Positions 6,744-15,315 of a DNA stretch of 63,596 nt are shown piece by piece (within the stretch, counting starts at the first letter, position 1; every line of letters starts with the position of its first letter). The notes beneath the pieces were generated by a model. That model saw only the letters and a program-made list of their open reading frames with translations. It ran no database searches and was not told the DNA's origin. This DNA comes from an uncultured bacterium (GTDB lineage: Bacteria > Bacillota > Negativicutes > Acidaminococcales > Acidaminococcaceae): positions 1 through 63,596 of the forward strand of contig CAJMQS010000010.1 in the NCBI GenBank assembly GCA_905215645.1. The letters are read 5' to 3'. A program made the translations under genes and the position numbers.

Positions 6744-8696
6744 ATGACGAAACCTGCTTTTTATATTACGACGCCTATTTATTATCCCAGCGCCGACCTG
6801 CACATCGGACACGCCTACTGCACCACCATCGCCGATACCATCGCCCGGTACAAACGGGCCAATGGCTTTGATGTCCAGTTTATCACTGGCAGTGACGAAC
6901 ACGGCCTGAAGATCCAGCGGAAAGCGGAATCTTTCGGCGTCAAGCCCATCGAATACACTGATAAGATTGTCGCCGATTTCAAAAAACTCTGGGAGATGCT
7001 GGGGGTCAGCTATACTTCCTTCGTCCGCACTTCCAGCCCGGAACACGAAAAGACCGTCCAGACCCTGCTCCAGAAAGTCTGGGAACAGGGGGACATCTAC
7101 AAAAAGGACTATGAAGGCCTGTACTGCGTGCCCTGCGAATCCTTCTGGACCGAACACCAGGTGGAGGAAGCGGGGGGCGTGTGCCCGGACTGCGGCCGTC
7201 CTGTGGAAAAGATGAAGGAATCCAGCTACTTCTTCCGGATGTCCAAATATGCGGACCGGATCCTGGAATACATCGAGACCCATCCGGATTTCATCCAGCC
7301 TGTTTCCCGCCGGAACGAAATGATCAACTTCATCAAACAGGGGCTGGAAGACCTGTGCATCAGCCGGAGCAGCTTCGACTGGGGCATCCAGGTGCCCTTC
7401 GACCCCAAACACGTGGTGTACGTGTGGTTCGACGCCCTGCTGGCCTACTTTACCGGCATCGGCTTCGGCCGTGACATGGACAAATTCAACCGGTTCTGGC
7501 CGGCGGACCTTCACCTGGTGGGGAAGGAAATCGTCCGGTTCCATACCATCATCTGGCCGGCCATGCTGATGGCCATGGGCTTCGATCTGCCCAAGGAAGT
7601 ATACGGCCACGGCTGGCTGGTGGTGGACGGGGATAAAATGTCCAAGTCCAAAGGCAATGTGGTGGACCCGGTGGAACCCATCAAGGAATTCGGCGCCGAC
7701 GCCGTCCGGTATTTCCTGCTCCGGGAAATCAACTTGGGCAGTGACGGGAACTATTCCCGGAAAGGCTTGATCAAACGGTTCAACTCCGATTTGGCCAACG
7801 ACTTGGGGAACCTCCAGTATCGGACCGTTTCCATGATCGACAAATACCATGGGGGCATCGTCCACAAGACCGTGGTGGACAACGAAACCGATGAGAAGTT
7901 CCGCAGCCTGGCTGCCGAAACCCTGAAAGAATACCGGGCCGCCATGGATAAATATGCCCTGAACGACGGGATCAAGGCCATCTGGGCCTATGTAGGGGCT
8001 GCCAACAAATACATCGACGAAACCACTCCCTGGATCCTGGCCAAAGATCCGGCCCAGGCCAAACGGCTGGAAGCGGTGATGTACAACCTGGCGGACGCGG
8101 TCCGGAACATCGCCATCCTGATTTCTTCTATGATGCCCTTCACGGCTCCCAAGATCTTCGCCCAGCTGGGCCTGGAAACGCCGGAACAGTTCGACTTGAA
8201 CGACGTGGCTTGGGGCAACTTCCCTGACGGCACCAAAGTGGCCAAGGGCCAGCCCATCTTCCCCCGGATCGAAGAGGAAGAAGAGGACAAGGCTCCGGAA
8301 CCCAAAAAGGAAGCCAAATCCCTTAAAAAGGACAAGAAGGCAGACAAAAAGGCCGAAGGAGTCATGACCCCGGATCAGTGCACCATTGAAGACTTTGGCA
8401 AGCTGGACCTGCGGGTGGGTACCATCCAGAAGGCGGAAAAAATGCCCAACGCGGACAAGCTGCTGAAAATCGAAGTCCAGGTGGGAGAAGAGACCCGGAC
8501 CATCGTCTCCGGCATCGCTCCTTATTATAAGGAAGAAGAACTGACGGGTAAGAACGTGATCGTCATCGCCAACCTGAAGCCTGCTAAACTCCGGGGAGTA
8601 GAATCCCGTGGGATGCTGCTGGCTGCTTCTGACGGAAAGGGAAACTTGAAACTGGCGGAAGTACCGGGGATCGCCTCCGGCAGCAAGGTGAAATAA
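6744..8696 (+). CDS. metG: Methionyl-tRNA synthetase
   Basis: Charges tRNA-Met with methionine in the cytoplasm. The 650-residue protein has the HIGH-type signature (DLHIGHAY), a zinc knuckle of the short type (CVPC and CPDC), the KMSKSKGN loop near residue 298, the anticodon-binding helices, and a C-terminal Trbp111-like tRNA-binding domain (DLRVGTIQKAEKMPNADKLL) after a Lys/Glu-rich linker. ATG 6744 is chosen over 6738 because AAGGGG then sits 7 bases upstream. tatD follows after one base, in the same order as metS-yabD of Bacillus. Confidence 0.97.
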   Translation: MTKPAFYITTPIYYPSADLHIGHAYCTTIADTIARYKRANGFDVQFITGSDEHGLKIQRKAESFGVKPIEYTDKIVADFKKLWEMLGVSYTSFVRTSSPEHEKTVQTLLQKVWEQGDIYKKDYEGLYCVPCESFWTEHQVEEAGGVCPDCGRPVEKMKESSYFFRMSKYADRILEYIETHPDFIQPVSRRNEMINFIKQGLEDLCISRSSFDWGIQVPFDPKHVVYVWFDALLAYFTGIGFGRDMDKFNRFWPADLHLVGKEIVRFHTIIWPAMLMAMGFDLPKEVYGHGWLVVDGDKMSKSKGNVVDPVEPIKEFGADAVRYFLLREINLGSDGNYSRKGLIKRFNSDLANDLGNLQYRTVSMIDKYHGGIVHKTVVDNETDEKFRSLAAETLKEYRAAMDKYALNDGIKAIWAYVGAANKYIDETTPWILAKDPAQAKRLEAVMYNLADAVRNIAILISSMMPFTAPKIFAQLGLETPEQFDLNDVAWGNFPDGTKVAKGQPIFPRIEEEEEDKAPEPKKEAKSLKKDKKADKKAEGVMTPDQCTIEDFGKLDLRVGTIQKAEKMPNADKLLKIEVQVGEETRTIVSGIAPYYKEEELTGKNVIVIANLKPAKLRGVESRGMLLAASDGKGNLKLAEVPGIASGSKVK

Positions 8697-8697
8697 A

Positions 8698-9483
8698 ATG
8701 AAGAAACTTCCTTTGTTCGACTCCCATGCCCATCTGGATGTGGAGGATTTTGACAGGGACAGGGAAGAGCTGCTCCGTTCCATCGGGGAATCCATGGCCG
8801 GGATCATCGATCCCGGCTGTGATATTCTCAGCTCCCGAATGGCTTTGGATCTGGCTCATCAGTATCCCTTTGTGTGGGCGGCGGTGGGAATCCATCCGGA
8901 AGAAATCGGCCATAGCTCCTTGGAAGACTTGGCACAGATCGAAGCCTGGTGCGCTGATCCTCGGGTGGTGGCTATCGGGGAAATCGGCCTGGATTACTAC
9001 AACGATGAACACTCTCCCCATGATCAGCAACAGGAATTTCTGATCCGCCAGCTGGACTTGGCCCGGAAAACCGGTCTGCCAGTGATCATCCATGACCGGG
9101 ATTCCCATGAGGACGTGCTCCGGATCATCCGGGAAGAGGGAAAGGGCGTCCAGGGAGTGCTCCACTGTTTTTCCGGAGACTGGGCCATGGCGGAAGAGGC
9201 CCTGGCCATGGGCTGGTATTTGGGCTTCGGGGGTACTAGCACCTTTAAGAACGACCGGGGAGTCCGGTCCATCCTGGCCCGGGTGCCGGAAGACCGGATC
9301 CTCTTCGAGACGGATTCCCCCTACATGGCGCCGGTGCCTTATCGGGGCAAGCGGAATAATCCCCTCTATACCGCTATTGTGGCAGAGCGGGCTGCGGAAC
9401 TCCGGGGGACCACACCGGAAAAAATCATGGAAAGTTCATTAAATAATGTGAAAAAGCTGTTTTTGAGGGTAAAAACCCGGTAA
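8698..9483 (+). CDS. tatD: TatD-family metal-dependent DNase
   Basis: A 261-residue TIM-barrel hydrolase. It begins LFDSHAHLD (metal-binding HxH) and also has GEIGLDYY, PVIIHDRD, GVLHCFSG and FETDSPYMAP, the ordered metal ligands of the TatD family. These enzymes are 3'-5' exonucleases linked to DNA repair and tRNA turnover. It starts directly after the metG stop and is probably cotranscribed with it; the yabE, rnmV, rsmA order follows, as in Bacillus. Confidence 0.95.
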   Translation: MKKLPLFDSHAHLDVEDFDRDREELLRSIGESMAGIIDPGCDILSSRMALDLAHQYPFVWAAVGIHPEEIGHSSLEDLAQIEAWCADPRVVAIGEIGLDYYNDEHSPHDQQQEFLIRQLDLARKTGLPVIIHDRDSHEDVLRIIREEGKGVQGVLHCFSGDWAMAEEALAMGWYLGFGGTSTFKNDRGVRSILARVPEDRILFETDSPYMAPVPYRGKRNNPLYTAIVAERAAELRGTTPEKIMESSLNNVKKLFLRVKTR

Positions 9484-9563
9484 AACAGGTGTATAGTCTA
9501 CAAAAACGTCACAAATTTTGCAAACGAAATTGTTTAAAATTAGTATCTGGTACTAATTCATTT

Positions 9564-9593
9564 TTGACAGAGACTGCCTCCTTATGGTATGAT
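9564..9593 (+). promoter_or_regulatory. SigmaA-type promoter of the yabE-like gene
   Basis: TTGACA (9564-9569) and TATGAT (9588-9593) with an 18-base spacer. The spacer carries GCCTCCTTA, an exact complement of the downstream ribosome-binding region TAAGGAGGC (9604-9612). Confidence 0.8.
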
Positions 9594-9618
9594 GCAAGCA
9601 CTTTAAGGAGGCGAAACT

Positions 9619-10605
9619 TTGCGAAAATCACAACCTTTTAAGCGTCCCTATAAGTGGGTCGTCGTTTCTCTGCTGCTGGCTGCCAGCGTGAACTTCCTGG
9701 GATTTGCATCCCAGCCGAAAAACGTCAGCATCCAGGTGGATGGACAGACGATCAACCTGAAAACCAGAGCCCTGACGGTTCAGGGTGCCCTGGAAGAAGC
9801 CGGTATAGTTCTTCAGAAGGCCGACGGTTACGATGTAGTCGGCGATGAAAAATTCAGCGACGGAGCCACCATTGAAGTTGTGCGCGCAATGCCTGTGAAG
9901 GTGTGGAAGGCTGGAAGGACCACCGAATATACCATCGGACGCAAAACTGTGCGAGATGTACTGAATGCTGTGGGAGTGGATTACAGCGGATTCCAGGTCT
10001 ATCCGGGGCTGGATACGGAAGTGACCCCCGATATGACCATCCATATCATTTCTCCCACCAACAAACTGGCCACGGAAACCCGGGAAATCCCCTATGAAGT
10101 GGAGATGCGGAACAATGACAACCTGCCCCGAGGCAGACAGAATGTAATCTCTGCCGGCAAGAACGGGGTGGAAAAGGTCACCTATCGGGAAATCAAAGTG
10201 GGCAGTGAGACTGTGAGACAGGAACTCCATGCGGAGGTCGTAACGGAGCCTGTTTCGGAAATCGTGGAAGTGGGTACGGGAAACAACCTGAATATGATCG
10301 AAACCTCCCGTGGTTTCGTCCGTTACCGCTCTGCCCGGACGGTAGAAGCATCCGCTTATACTCTGGCAGAAGGCAGCGGCACAGGGCTTACTTCTACAGG
10401 CGTAGTCCCCTATCATGGGGTGGTGGCCGTGGATCCGGATGTGATCCCTTACGGGACCCGGATGTATATCCCTGGCTACGGCTTTGCTGTAGCAGCGGAC
10501 TGCGGCGGCGCCATCAACGGCAACACCATCGACCTCTTCATGGAAGACTATGGAGATGCCATATCCTGGGGCCGGCGGGACGTAACCATTTATTTCTTGG
10601 AATGA
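9619..10605 (+). CDS. YabE/Rpf2-like cell-wall protein with G5 and 3D domains
   Basis: A 328-residue exported protein. It starts at TTG 9619 behind a strong AAGGAGG; no ATG is available near. A basic N-terminus and hydrophobic helix (VVVSLLLAASVNFLGFAS) form a signal anchor. Two DUF348 repeats, a G5 domain (about 140-215) and a C-terminal 3D domain follow (catalytic-type Asp residues in VAADCGGAI and NTIDLFMEDY). YabE-like proteins are predicted muralytic, growth-promoting enzymes. It precedes rnmV by 16 bases, as in Bacillus. Confidence 0.92.
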   Translation: MRKSQPFKRPYKWVVVSLLLAASVNFLGFASQPKNVSIQVDGQTINLKTRALTVQGALEEAGIVLQKADGYDVVGDEKFSDGATIEVVRAMPVKVWKAGRTTEYTIGRKTVRDVLNAVGVDYSGFQVYPGLDTEVTPDMTIHIISPTNKLATETREIPYEVEMRNNDNLPRGRQNVISAGKNGVEKVTYREIKVGSETVRQELHAEVVTEPVSEIVEVGTGNNLNMIETSRGFVRYRSARTVEASAYTLAEGSGTGLTSTGVVPYHGVVAVDPDVIPYGTRMYIPGYGFAVAADCGGAINGNTIDLFMEDYGDAISWGRRDVTIYFLE

Positions 10606-10621
10606 CAGACAGGAGAAAATC

Positions 10622-11167
10622 GTGCTGAAAGAAGTGCTGGTAGTAGAAGGCAAGATGGATACCGTGGCGGTGAAGAAGGCAGTGGATGCTGAAACCATCG
10701 AGACCGGCGGGTTCACCCTGGCCCCCCATACCCTGGCCCTGATCGAAGCAGCCTATAGGAAACGGGGAATCATCATTTTGACGGACCCCGACGGCGCGGG
10801 AGAGCGGATCCGGAAATTCCTGACGGAGCGCTTCCCCAAAGCCGGACAGGCTTTTGTGCCCAAGGCGGAGGCCCTGGCCCATCATGATGTGGGCATCGAA
10901 CAGGCCCAGCCGGAGGCCATCCGGAAAGCCCTGTCCAAAGTGCGTTTCCAGGAAATGGAGCCCCGAAAGGAATTTTCCTCTCGGGACTTATTTGTTTCCG
11001 GGCTGTCAGGGTCGCCAGAAGCGGTAGCCAGAAGGGACCGGCTGGGCGCCATCCTGGGCATCGGCTATGGGAATGCCAAACAGATGGTCCATCGGCTGAA
11101 CAATTACGGAGTGACCCGGGAGGAATTCCAGGCTGCTCTGGAGGAAATCGCAAGGGAAGGGAAATGA
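10622..11167 (+). CDS. rnmV: Ribonuclease M5
   Basis: Performs final maturation of 5S rRNA. The 181-residue protein is a TOPRIM enzyme: VVEGKMDTVAV holds the catalytic Glu and ILTDPDGAGERIR the DxD-type metal site. The C-terminal half matches the RNase M5 extension. The start is GTG 10622 with AGGAGAAAA upstream. Its stop overlaps the rsmA ATG, so translation is probably coupled. Confidence 0.95.
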   Translation: MLKEVLVVEGKMDTVAVKKAVDAETIETGGFTLAPHTLALIEAAYRKRGIIILTDPDGAGERIRKFLTERFPKAGQAFVPKAEALAHHDVGIEQAQPEAIRKALSKVRFQEMEPRKEFSSRDLFVSGLSGSPEAVARRDRLGAILGIGYGNAKQMVHRLNNYGVTREEFQAALEEIAREGK

Positions 11168-12024
11168 CTATGCTGCATCCAGTGATCGCCAGCCGGGAAG
11201 TGACCCGGTACATCCTCGATACCTTTGGGCTCCGGGCCAAAAAGAAATTCGGCCAGAATTTCCTCATCAATGAACAGGTGGTCCGGGGGATTGCCCGGGA
11301 AGCCCAGGTGGGCCCCGGAGATTTGGTGCTGGAAATCGGACCGGGGATCGGGACCCTGACCCAGGCTTTGGCAGAGACCGGGGCCCAGGTCAAAAGTGTG
11401 GAAATCGACCGGACCCTGCTACCGGTGCTGGCCAAGACCTTGGAAGGGTATGACAATGTAGAAATCGTCCCCGGAGACGTGCTGAAGGTTGACCTGGGGG
11501 AAGTGACGGGACACCGGCCCTTTACGGTAGCTGCCAACCTGCCCTATTACATCACCACTCCCATCATTTTCGCCCTCTTGGAAGAGAATCTTCCCCTCCA
11601 AAAGTTGGTGGTGATGGTCCAGAAGGAAGTGGCAGAGCGGATGATCGCCCCGCCGGGAGGGAAGGACTACGGACCACTCTCTCTGGCCCTCCAGTATTAT
11701 TCCCAGCCCCGGCTGGCCATTCCGGTGCCGGCCCGGGACTTTATGCCCGCCCCTAAGGTGGATTCTATGGTGGTGGTCTGCGAGAAACGGGAGCATCCGG
11801 CGGTGGATGCCCCGGCGAAGTTGTTTTTCCGGGTGGTGAAGGCGGCCTTTTCCCAGCGGCGGAAAATGCTCAGCAACTGCCTGAAGACCCTGGGTCTCAC
11901 CAGTGATCAGGTGCAGCAGCTGCTGGAGACAGCAGGGATCGACGGCAAACGGAGAGGGGAATCTCTTACCATGGAAGAATTCGGGGAACTGACTCGGGCT
12001 TATGGGAAATCCCTGGAATCATGA
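11164..12024 (+). CDS. rsmA: 16S rRNA (adenine1518/1519-N6) dimethyltransferase
   Basis: KsgA-type SAM-dependent enzyme that dimethylates two adenines in helix 45 of 16S rRNA. The 286 residues include FGQNFL, the SAM motif LEIGPGIGTL, and the catalytic NLPYY motif (AANLPYYITT). It overlaps rnmV by 4 bases and the next gene by 4 bases (ATGA), so the three are translationally coupled. Confidence 0.97.
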   Translation: MTMLHPVIASREVTRYILDTFGLRAKKKFGQNFLINEQVVRGIAREAQVGPGDLVLEIGPGIGTLTQALAETGAQVKSVEIDRTLLPVLAKTLEGYDNVEIVPGDVLKVDLGEVTGHRPFTVAANLPYYITTPIIFALLEENLPLQKLVVMVQKEVAERMIAPPGGKDYGPLSLALQYYSQPRLAIPVPARDFMPAPKVDSMVVVCEKREHPAVDAPAKLFFRVVKAAFSQRRKMLSNCLKTLGLTSDQVQQLLETAGIDGKRRGESLTMEEFGELTRAYGKSLES

Positions 12025-12281
12025 GCTGCCGGTATAAATCTTTTGCTCATCGGCAGTGTGAATTCTTTCCTTGCCATGAAGGGGCGGACCCGGATCGGTT
12101 CAGCTGCCTGTTCTGTTTCTGTCCCCTGTACTTGATCCCGGACTGCGGGGGAGATTTTACCCGGATGACAGACGGGAACAAGGACTGCAGCCGTTGCCTC
12201 TTTCCCCATGATCCGGATAACTACGATCGAGTGATCCAGACTTTACAGAAAAAAGTTTTCAAGCCTTTTGACAAAAAATAG
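12021..12281 (+). CDS. Cysteine-rich small domain protein
   Basis: An 86-residue protein with nine cysteines arranged CEFFPC, CLFCFC, DCGG and CSRC, matching the cysteine-rich small domain family (Pfam PF04071, from memory). That family probably binds metal; its role is unknown. The start overlaps the rsmA stop as ATGA, so it depends on rsmA translation. Its last codons lie inside the stem of the operon terminator. Confidence 0.8.
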   Translation: MSCRYKSFAHRQCEFFPCHEGADPDRFSCLFCFCPLYLIPDCGGDFTRMTDGNKDCSRCLFPHDPDNYDRVIQTLQKKVFKPFDKK

Positions 12282-12300
12282 TCAAAGGGCTTGATTTTTT
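12261..12300 (+). terminator. Terminator overlapping gene end and groE promoter
   Basis: AAGCCTTTTGAC and GTCAAAGGGCTT form a 12-bp stem (one G-U pair) with an AT loop, followed by GA and a nine-T run. The stem includes the stop codon of the Cys-rich gene, and its distal edge supplies the -35 box of groESL. Confidence 0.85.
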
Positions 12301-12318
12301 TTAGAAACATGCTATTAT
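12291..12318 (+). promoter_or_regulatory. groESL promoter
   Basis: TTGATT (12291-12296) and TATTAT (12313-12318) with a 16-base spacer. The -35 box is shared with the terminator of the upstream operon. Confidence 0.75.
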
Positions 12319-12329
12319 AGATACTGTAG

Positions 12330-12356
12330 TTAGCACTCCAGCGAAATGAGTGCTAA
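12330..12356 (+). promoter_or_regulatory. CIRCE element (HrcA operator)
   Basis: TTAGCACTC, nine bases, GAGTGCTAA: a perfect match to the CIRCE consensus. It starts 12 bases after the -10 box, so HrcA binding would block groESL initiation; heat shock relieves it. The hrcA gene itself is not in the window. Confidence 0.97.
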
Positions 12357-12406
12357 TAAAAAAGAAAATAACTCATTGCTCATAGAATGGAAAGGGGATA
12401 CGTAAA

Positions 12407-12697
12407 ATGTTAAAACCTTTGGATGACCATGTTGTAGTTGAACCGATTGTACAAGAAGAAAAGACCAGCAGCGGAATCTATCTGCCGGATACGGCTCATA
12501 AAGACAAGCCGCAGACTGGTAAAGTGATTGCTGTAGGATCCGGCCGTCTGCTGGACAACGGTAACCGGGTTCCCTCTGAAGTGAAAGCAGGGGATGTTGT
12601 GGTATTCGCCAAATACTCCGGCAGTGATGTGACCTTGGATGGAAAAGATTATATCATCCTGAGAGACAGTGATATCCTGGCTGTTGTGGAAGACTGA
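12407..12697 (+). CDS. groES: Co-chaperonin GroES
   Basis: A 96-residue Cpn10 that caps the GroEL ring. LKPLDDHVVVEP at the N-terminus, the mobile loop around EEKTSSGIYLPD, and VVFAKYSGSDVTLDGKDYIILRD-type sequence at the end are family hallmarks (the last segment spans residues ~65-88). AAAGGGG precedes ATG 12407. It is the first gene of the CIRCE-controlled operon, 73 bases before groEL. Confidence 0.98.
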   Translation: MLKPLDDHVVVEPIVQEEKTSSGIYLPDTAHKDKPQTGKVIAVGSGRLLDNGNRVPSEVKAGDVVVFAKYSGSDVTLDGKDYIILRDSDILAVVED

Positions 12698-12770
12698 AAG
12701 CTTTCCTCAGTTCCCTATCTAGTAGAAAATATCACACCGTATATTATCTGGAATTAAGGAGTCGATTAGA

Positions 12771-14402
12771 ATGGCTAAACTGATTAAATTTGATGAAGAT
12801 GCCCGCCGCGGCCTGGAACGCGGGGTCAATGCCCTGGCTGATGCTGTAAAGGTAACCCTGGGGCCCAAAGGCCGGAACGTTGTATTGGAAAAGAAATTTG
12901 GTTCTCCCACCATCACCAATGATGGGGTGACCATTGCCAAAGATATCGAACTGGAAGATCCGTTCGAAAATATGGGTGCTGCCCTGGTCCGTGAAGTAGC
13001 TACCAAGACCAACGACATCGCCGGTGATGGGACCACCACGGCTACGGTCCTGGCACAGTCCATCGTCCATGAAGGGATGAAGAACGTAGTGGCCGGCGCC
13101 AATCCTATGGTCCTGAAAAAGGGCATCAAGAAAGCCACCGATGCACTGGTGGATGAACTCCAGAAGAGCGCCAAGACCGTCAGCACCAAGGAAGAAAAAG
13201 CACAGGTTGCTTCCATTTCCGCTGGTGACGAAGAAATCGGCGGCTTGATTGCCGATGCCATGGAAAAGGTAGGCAATGACGGCGTAATCACCGTAGAAGA
13301 ATCCAAGACCATGGATACTTCTCTGGAAACCGTAAAAGGCATGCAGTTCGACCGTGGGTACATCTCCCCTTATATGGTAACGGATCCTGACAAGATGGAA
13401 GCCGTCATGAGCAATCCGTACGTATTCATTACGGACCGGAAGATCACCCTGATCAACGACATTATGCCTGTACTGGAAAAAGTGGTACAGCAGGGCCGTG
13501 AACTGCTGATCATCGCAGAAGACGTAGAAGGCGAAGCTCTGGCTACCCTGGTCGTGAACCGTCTGCGTGGGACTTTCAAGGCTGTGGCTGTGAAGGCTCC
13601 TGGCTTCGGCGACCGTCGGAAAGCCATGCTGCAGGATATCGCTACCCTGACTGGTGCTACCGTGATCAGTGAAGAAGTAGGCCGGAAACTGGACAGTGCT
13701 ACCCTGGAAGATCTGGGTACCTGCGGCCAGGTTCGGGTGACCAAAGATCTGACCACCATCGTGGATGGCGGCGGTGACAAACAGGCTGTGGCTGACCGGA
13801 TTGCTTCCATCCGTGCCCAGATTCCTGAAACCACTTCCCAGTTCGACAAAGAAAAACTCCAGGAACGCCTGGCCAAACTGTCTGGCGGCGTAGCTGTCAT
13901 CAAGGTTGGCGCTGCTACCGAAACCGAACTGAAAGACAAGAAACTGCGTATCGAAGATGCCCTGAACGCTACCCGTGCTGCTGTGGCTGAAGGCATCGTA
14001 GCCGGCGGCGGCACTGCTCTGCTGCAGGTACAGCCGGTACTGGACGAACTGGAAGCCAAGGCGGAAGGGGACGAAAAGACCGGTATCGATATCGTAAGAC
14101 GCGCCATCGAAGCACCGGTACGGCAAATCGCCAACAACGCCGGCCTGGAAGGTGCTGTGATCGTAGAAGCTGTGAAGAAGGCTGCCAAAGGCATCGGCTT
14201 CAACGCTGCTACGGAAGAATATGTGGATATGATCAAAGCAGGTATCGTGGATCCCTGCAAAGTGACCCGCAGTGCTCTCCAGAACGCCGCTTCCATCGCT
14301 TCCATGATCCTGACCACGGAAGCTGTTGTAGCTGACAAACCGGCTGAAAAAGGTGCAGCTGCTGCCCCTGCCATGGGCGGCGGGATGCCCGGGATGATGT
14401 GA
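12771..14402 (+). CDS. groEL: Chaperonin GroEL
   Basis: A 543-residue Hsp60 subunit that folds proteins in an ATP-driven double ring with GroES. The ATP-binding signature GDGTTTATVL (near residue 85), the hinge and GGG-type segments, and the C-terminal GGMPGMM tail are all present and full length. Transcription is shared with groES under HrcA/CIRCE. Confidence 0.98.
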   Translation: MAKLIKFDEDARRGLERGVNALADAVKVTLGPKGRNVVLEKKFGSPTITNDGVTIAKDIELEDPFENMGAALVREVATKTNDIAGDGTTTATVLAQSIVHEGMKNVVAGANPMVLKKGIKKATDALVDELQKSAKTVSTKEEKAQVASISAGDEEIGGLIADAMEKVGNDGVITVEESKTMDTSLETVKGMQFDRGYISPYMVTDPDKMEAVMSNPYVFITDRKITLINDIMPVLEKVVQQGRELLIIAEDVEGEALATLVVNRLRGTFKAVAVKAPGFGDRRKAMLQDIATLTGATVISEEVGRKLDSATLEDLGTCGQVRVTKDLTTIVDGGGDKQAVADRIASIRAQIPETTSQFDKEKLQERLAKLSGGVAVIKVGAATETELKDKKLRIEDALNATRAAVAEGIVAGGGTALLQVQPVLDELEAKAEGDEKTGIDIVRRAIEAPVRQIANNAGLEGAVIVEAVKKAAKGIGFNAATEEYVDMIKAGIVDPCKVTRSALQNAASIASMILTTEAVVADKPAEKGAAAAPAMGGGMPGMM

Positions 14403-14428
14403 GATCAGTCCTAAATAGGCAACAACAA

Positions 14429-14458
14429 AATCCCCTTGGGAAACCAGGGGGATTTTTT
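14429..14458 (+). terminator. groESL terminator
   Basis: AATCCCCTTGG pairs with CCAGGGGGATT across a short GAAA-type loop and runs into TTTTTT. Confidence 0.9.
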
Positions 14459-14542
14459 GCGTCTTACTCCAAAGGATATCTTTTGACAGAGGCAAATGTT
14501 TTTGAACGTGAGAAACGCAGGCAAGGAAGAGTGTACCTTTTT

Positions 14543-15142
14543 TCACCACTTCTCCCAATGGATGCACTGCTCCAGATCCGGGTACACCTGGGTGGGGTAT
14601 TCCGCATCCGGGGCCGGGTGGCCGATGCCGATCATACAGGGCAGCTGGGACCCTTCCGGGCATCCGGCGGCTGCCAGGACCTTTTCCGGCTGGTCCTTCC
14701 AGGGAATCCGCATGGCACAGGACAGCCCTTCATTGGCGGCGGCCAGGAACATGTTCTCGATGACGCACCAGATTTCCGCAACGTCCATGGTGGCCCGGGA
14801 CATATTCTCCTTCTGGATGGCGGACACCCGCCGGAACACCGGAAGCACCAGCACCGGAGCCTCCTGGAACATGGTCTTCTGCCGGGGGAAGGCAATCCTG
14901 ATCATCTCCTGGAGGGGGTCCTTGGGTTCCTCAAAGGCGCAGGGGAGGGCCTCGATGGAAGCAAGGGCCTTTTCCTTGGCAGCCGGGTCGGTGATCACCA
15001 CAAAATTCCATTTCCGCTTGTGGTCAAAAGAAGGGGCATGGATCCCCGCCTGGATGATCCTCCGGATCTGCTCCTTTTCCACCGGCCGGCTGGTGAACTG
15101 GCGGGTGGTCCGGCGGTTTTTTACAACGTCCATAAATTCCAT
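14543..15142 (-). CDS. Nitroreductase-family FMN oxidoreductase
   Basis: A 199-residue protein. It starts MEFMDVVKNRRTTRQF with the family's RRTTR FMN-phosphate site, followed by QAGIHAPSFDHKRKW and a C-terminal IGIGHPA segment. The start at 15142 has AAAGGAGC upstream; a longer in-frame ATG at 15190 lies before the operator and the promoter start point. Members reduce nitro compounds, quinones or flavins with NAD(P)H. It is divergent from a MarR-type gene that probably controls it. Confidence 0.9.
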   Translation of the reverse strand: MEFMDVVKNRRTTRQFTSRPVEKEQIRRIIQAGIHAPSFDHKRKWNFVVITDPAAKEKALASIEALPCAFEEPKDPLQEMIRIAFPRQKTMFQEAPVLVLPVFRRVSAIQKENMSRATMDVAEIWCVIENMFLAAANEGLSCAMRIPWKDQPEKVLAAAGCPEGSQLPCMIGIGHPAPDAEYPTQVYPDLEQCIHWEKW

Positions 15143-15173
15143 AGTCAGGCTCCTTTCATTAAAAAAAACAGTC

Positions 15174-15196
15174 AAGAAATTGATAGTCAATTTCTT
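15174..15196. promoter_or_regulatory. MarR-type operator at the nitroreductase transcription start
   Basis: Perfect inverted repeat AAGAAATTGA / TCAATTTCTT separated by TAG. On the minus strand it begins about 6 bases after the -10 box, so a bound repressor would block initiation. Its half-site resembles the second palindrome at 15284. Confidence 0.75.
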
Positions 15197-15201
15197 TACT
15201 A

Positions 15202-15230
15202 AATATATCGGATGGAACGGTTGGTGTCAA
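15202..15230 (-). promoter_or_regulatory. Nitroreductase promoter
   Basis: On the minus strand TTGACA (15230-15225) and TATATT (15207-15202) are separated by exactly 17 bases, a near-consensus sigmaA promoter. Confidence 0.85.
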
Positions 15231-15249
15231 GGGCTTTTTTTATCTTCCA

Positions 15250-15297
15250 TTGACAGCCTACCAGGGCAGATGATACCATTACAGTCAAAGAATTGAC
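15250..15297 (+). promoter_or_regulatory. marR promoter with autoregulatory palindrome
   Basis: TTGACA (15250-15255) is followed after 18 bases by TACCAT with an extended TGA (15271-15279). GTCAA-AGAA-TTGAC (15284-15297), a palindrome related to the one at 15174, overlaps the expected start point. Confidence 0.6.
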
Positions 15298-15315
15298 GGA
15301 AAGAAGGAAAGAACA

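Noticed and set aside
12744..14663. A 639-codon minus-strand frame opposite groEL
   Set aside because: groEL is certain, and the opposite frame runs through its terminator with no start signal.
14399..15296. Plus-strand frames of ~266 codons opposite the nitroreductase
   Set aside because: They oppose clear FMN-binding motifs and cross the groEL terminator and both mapped promoters.
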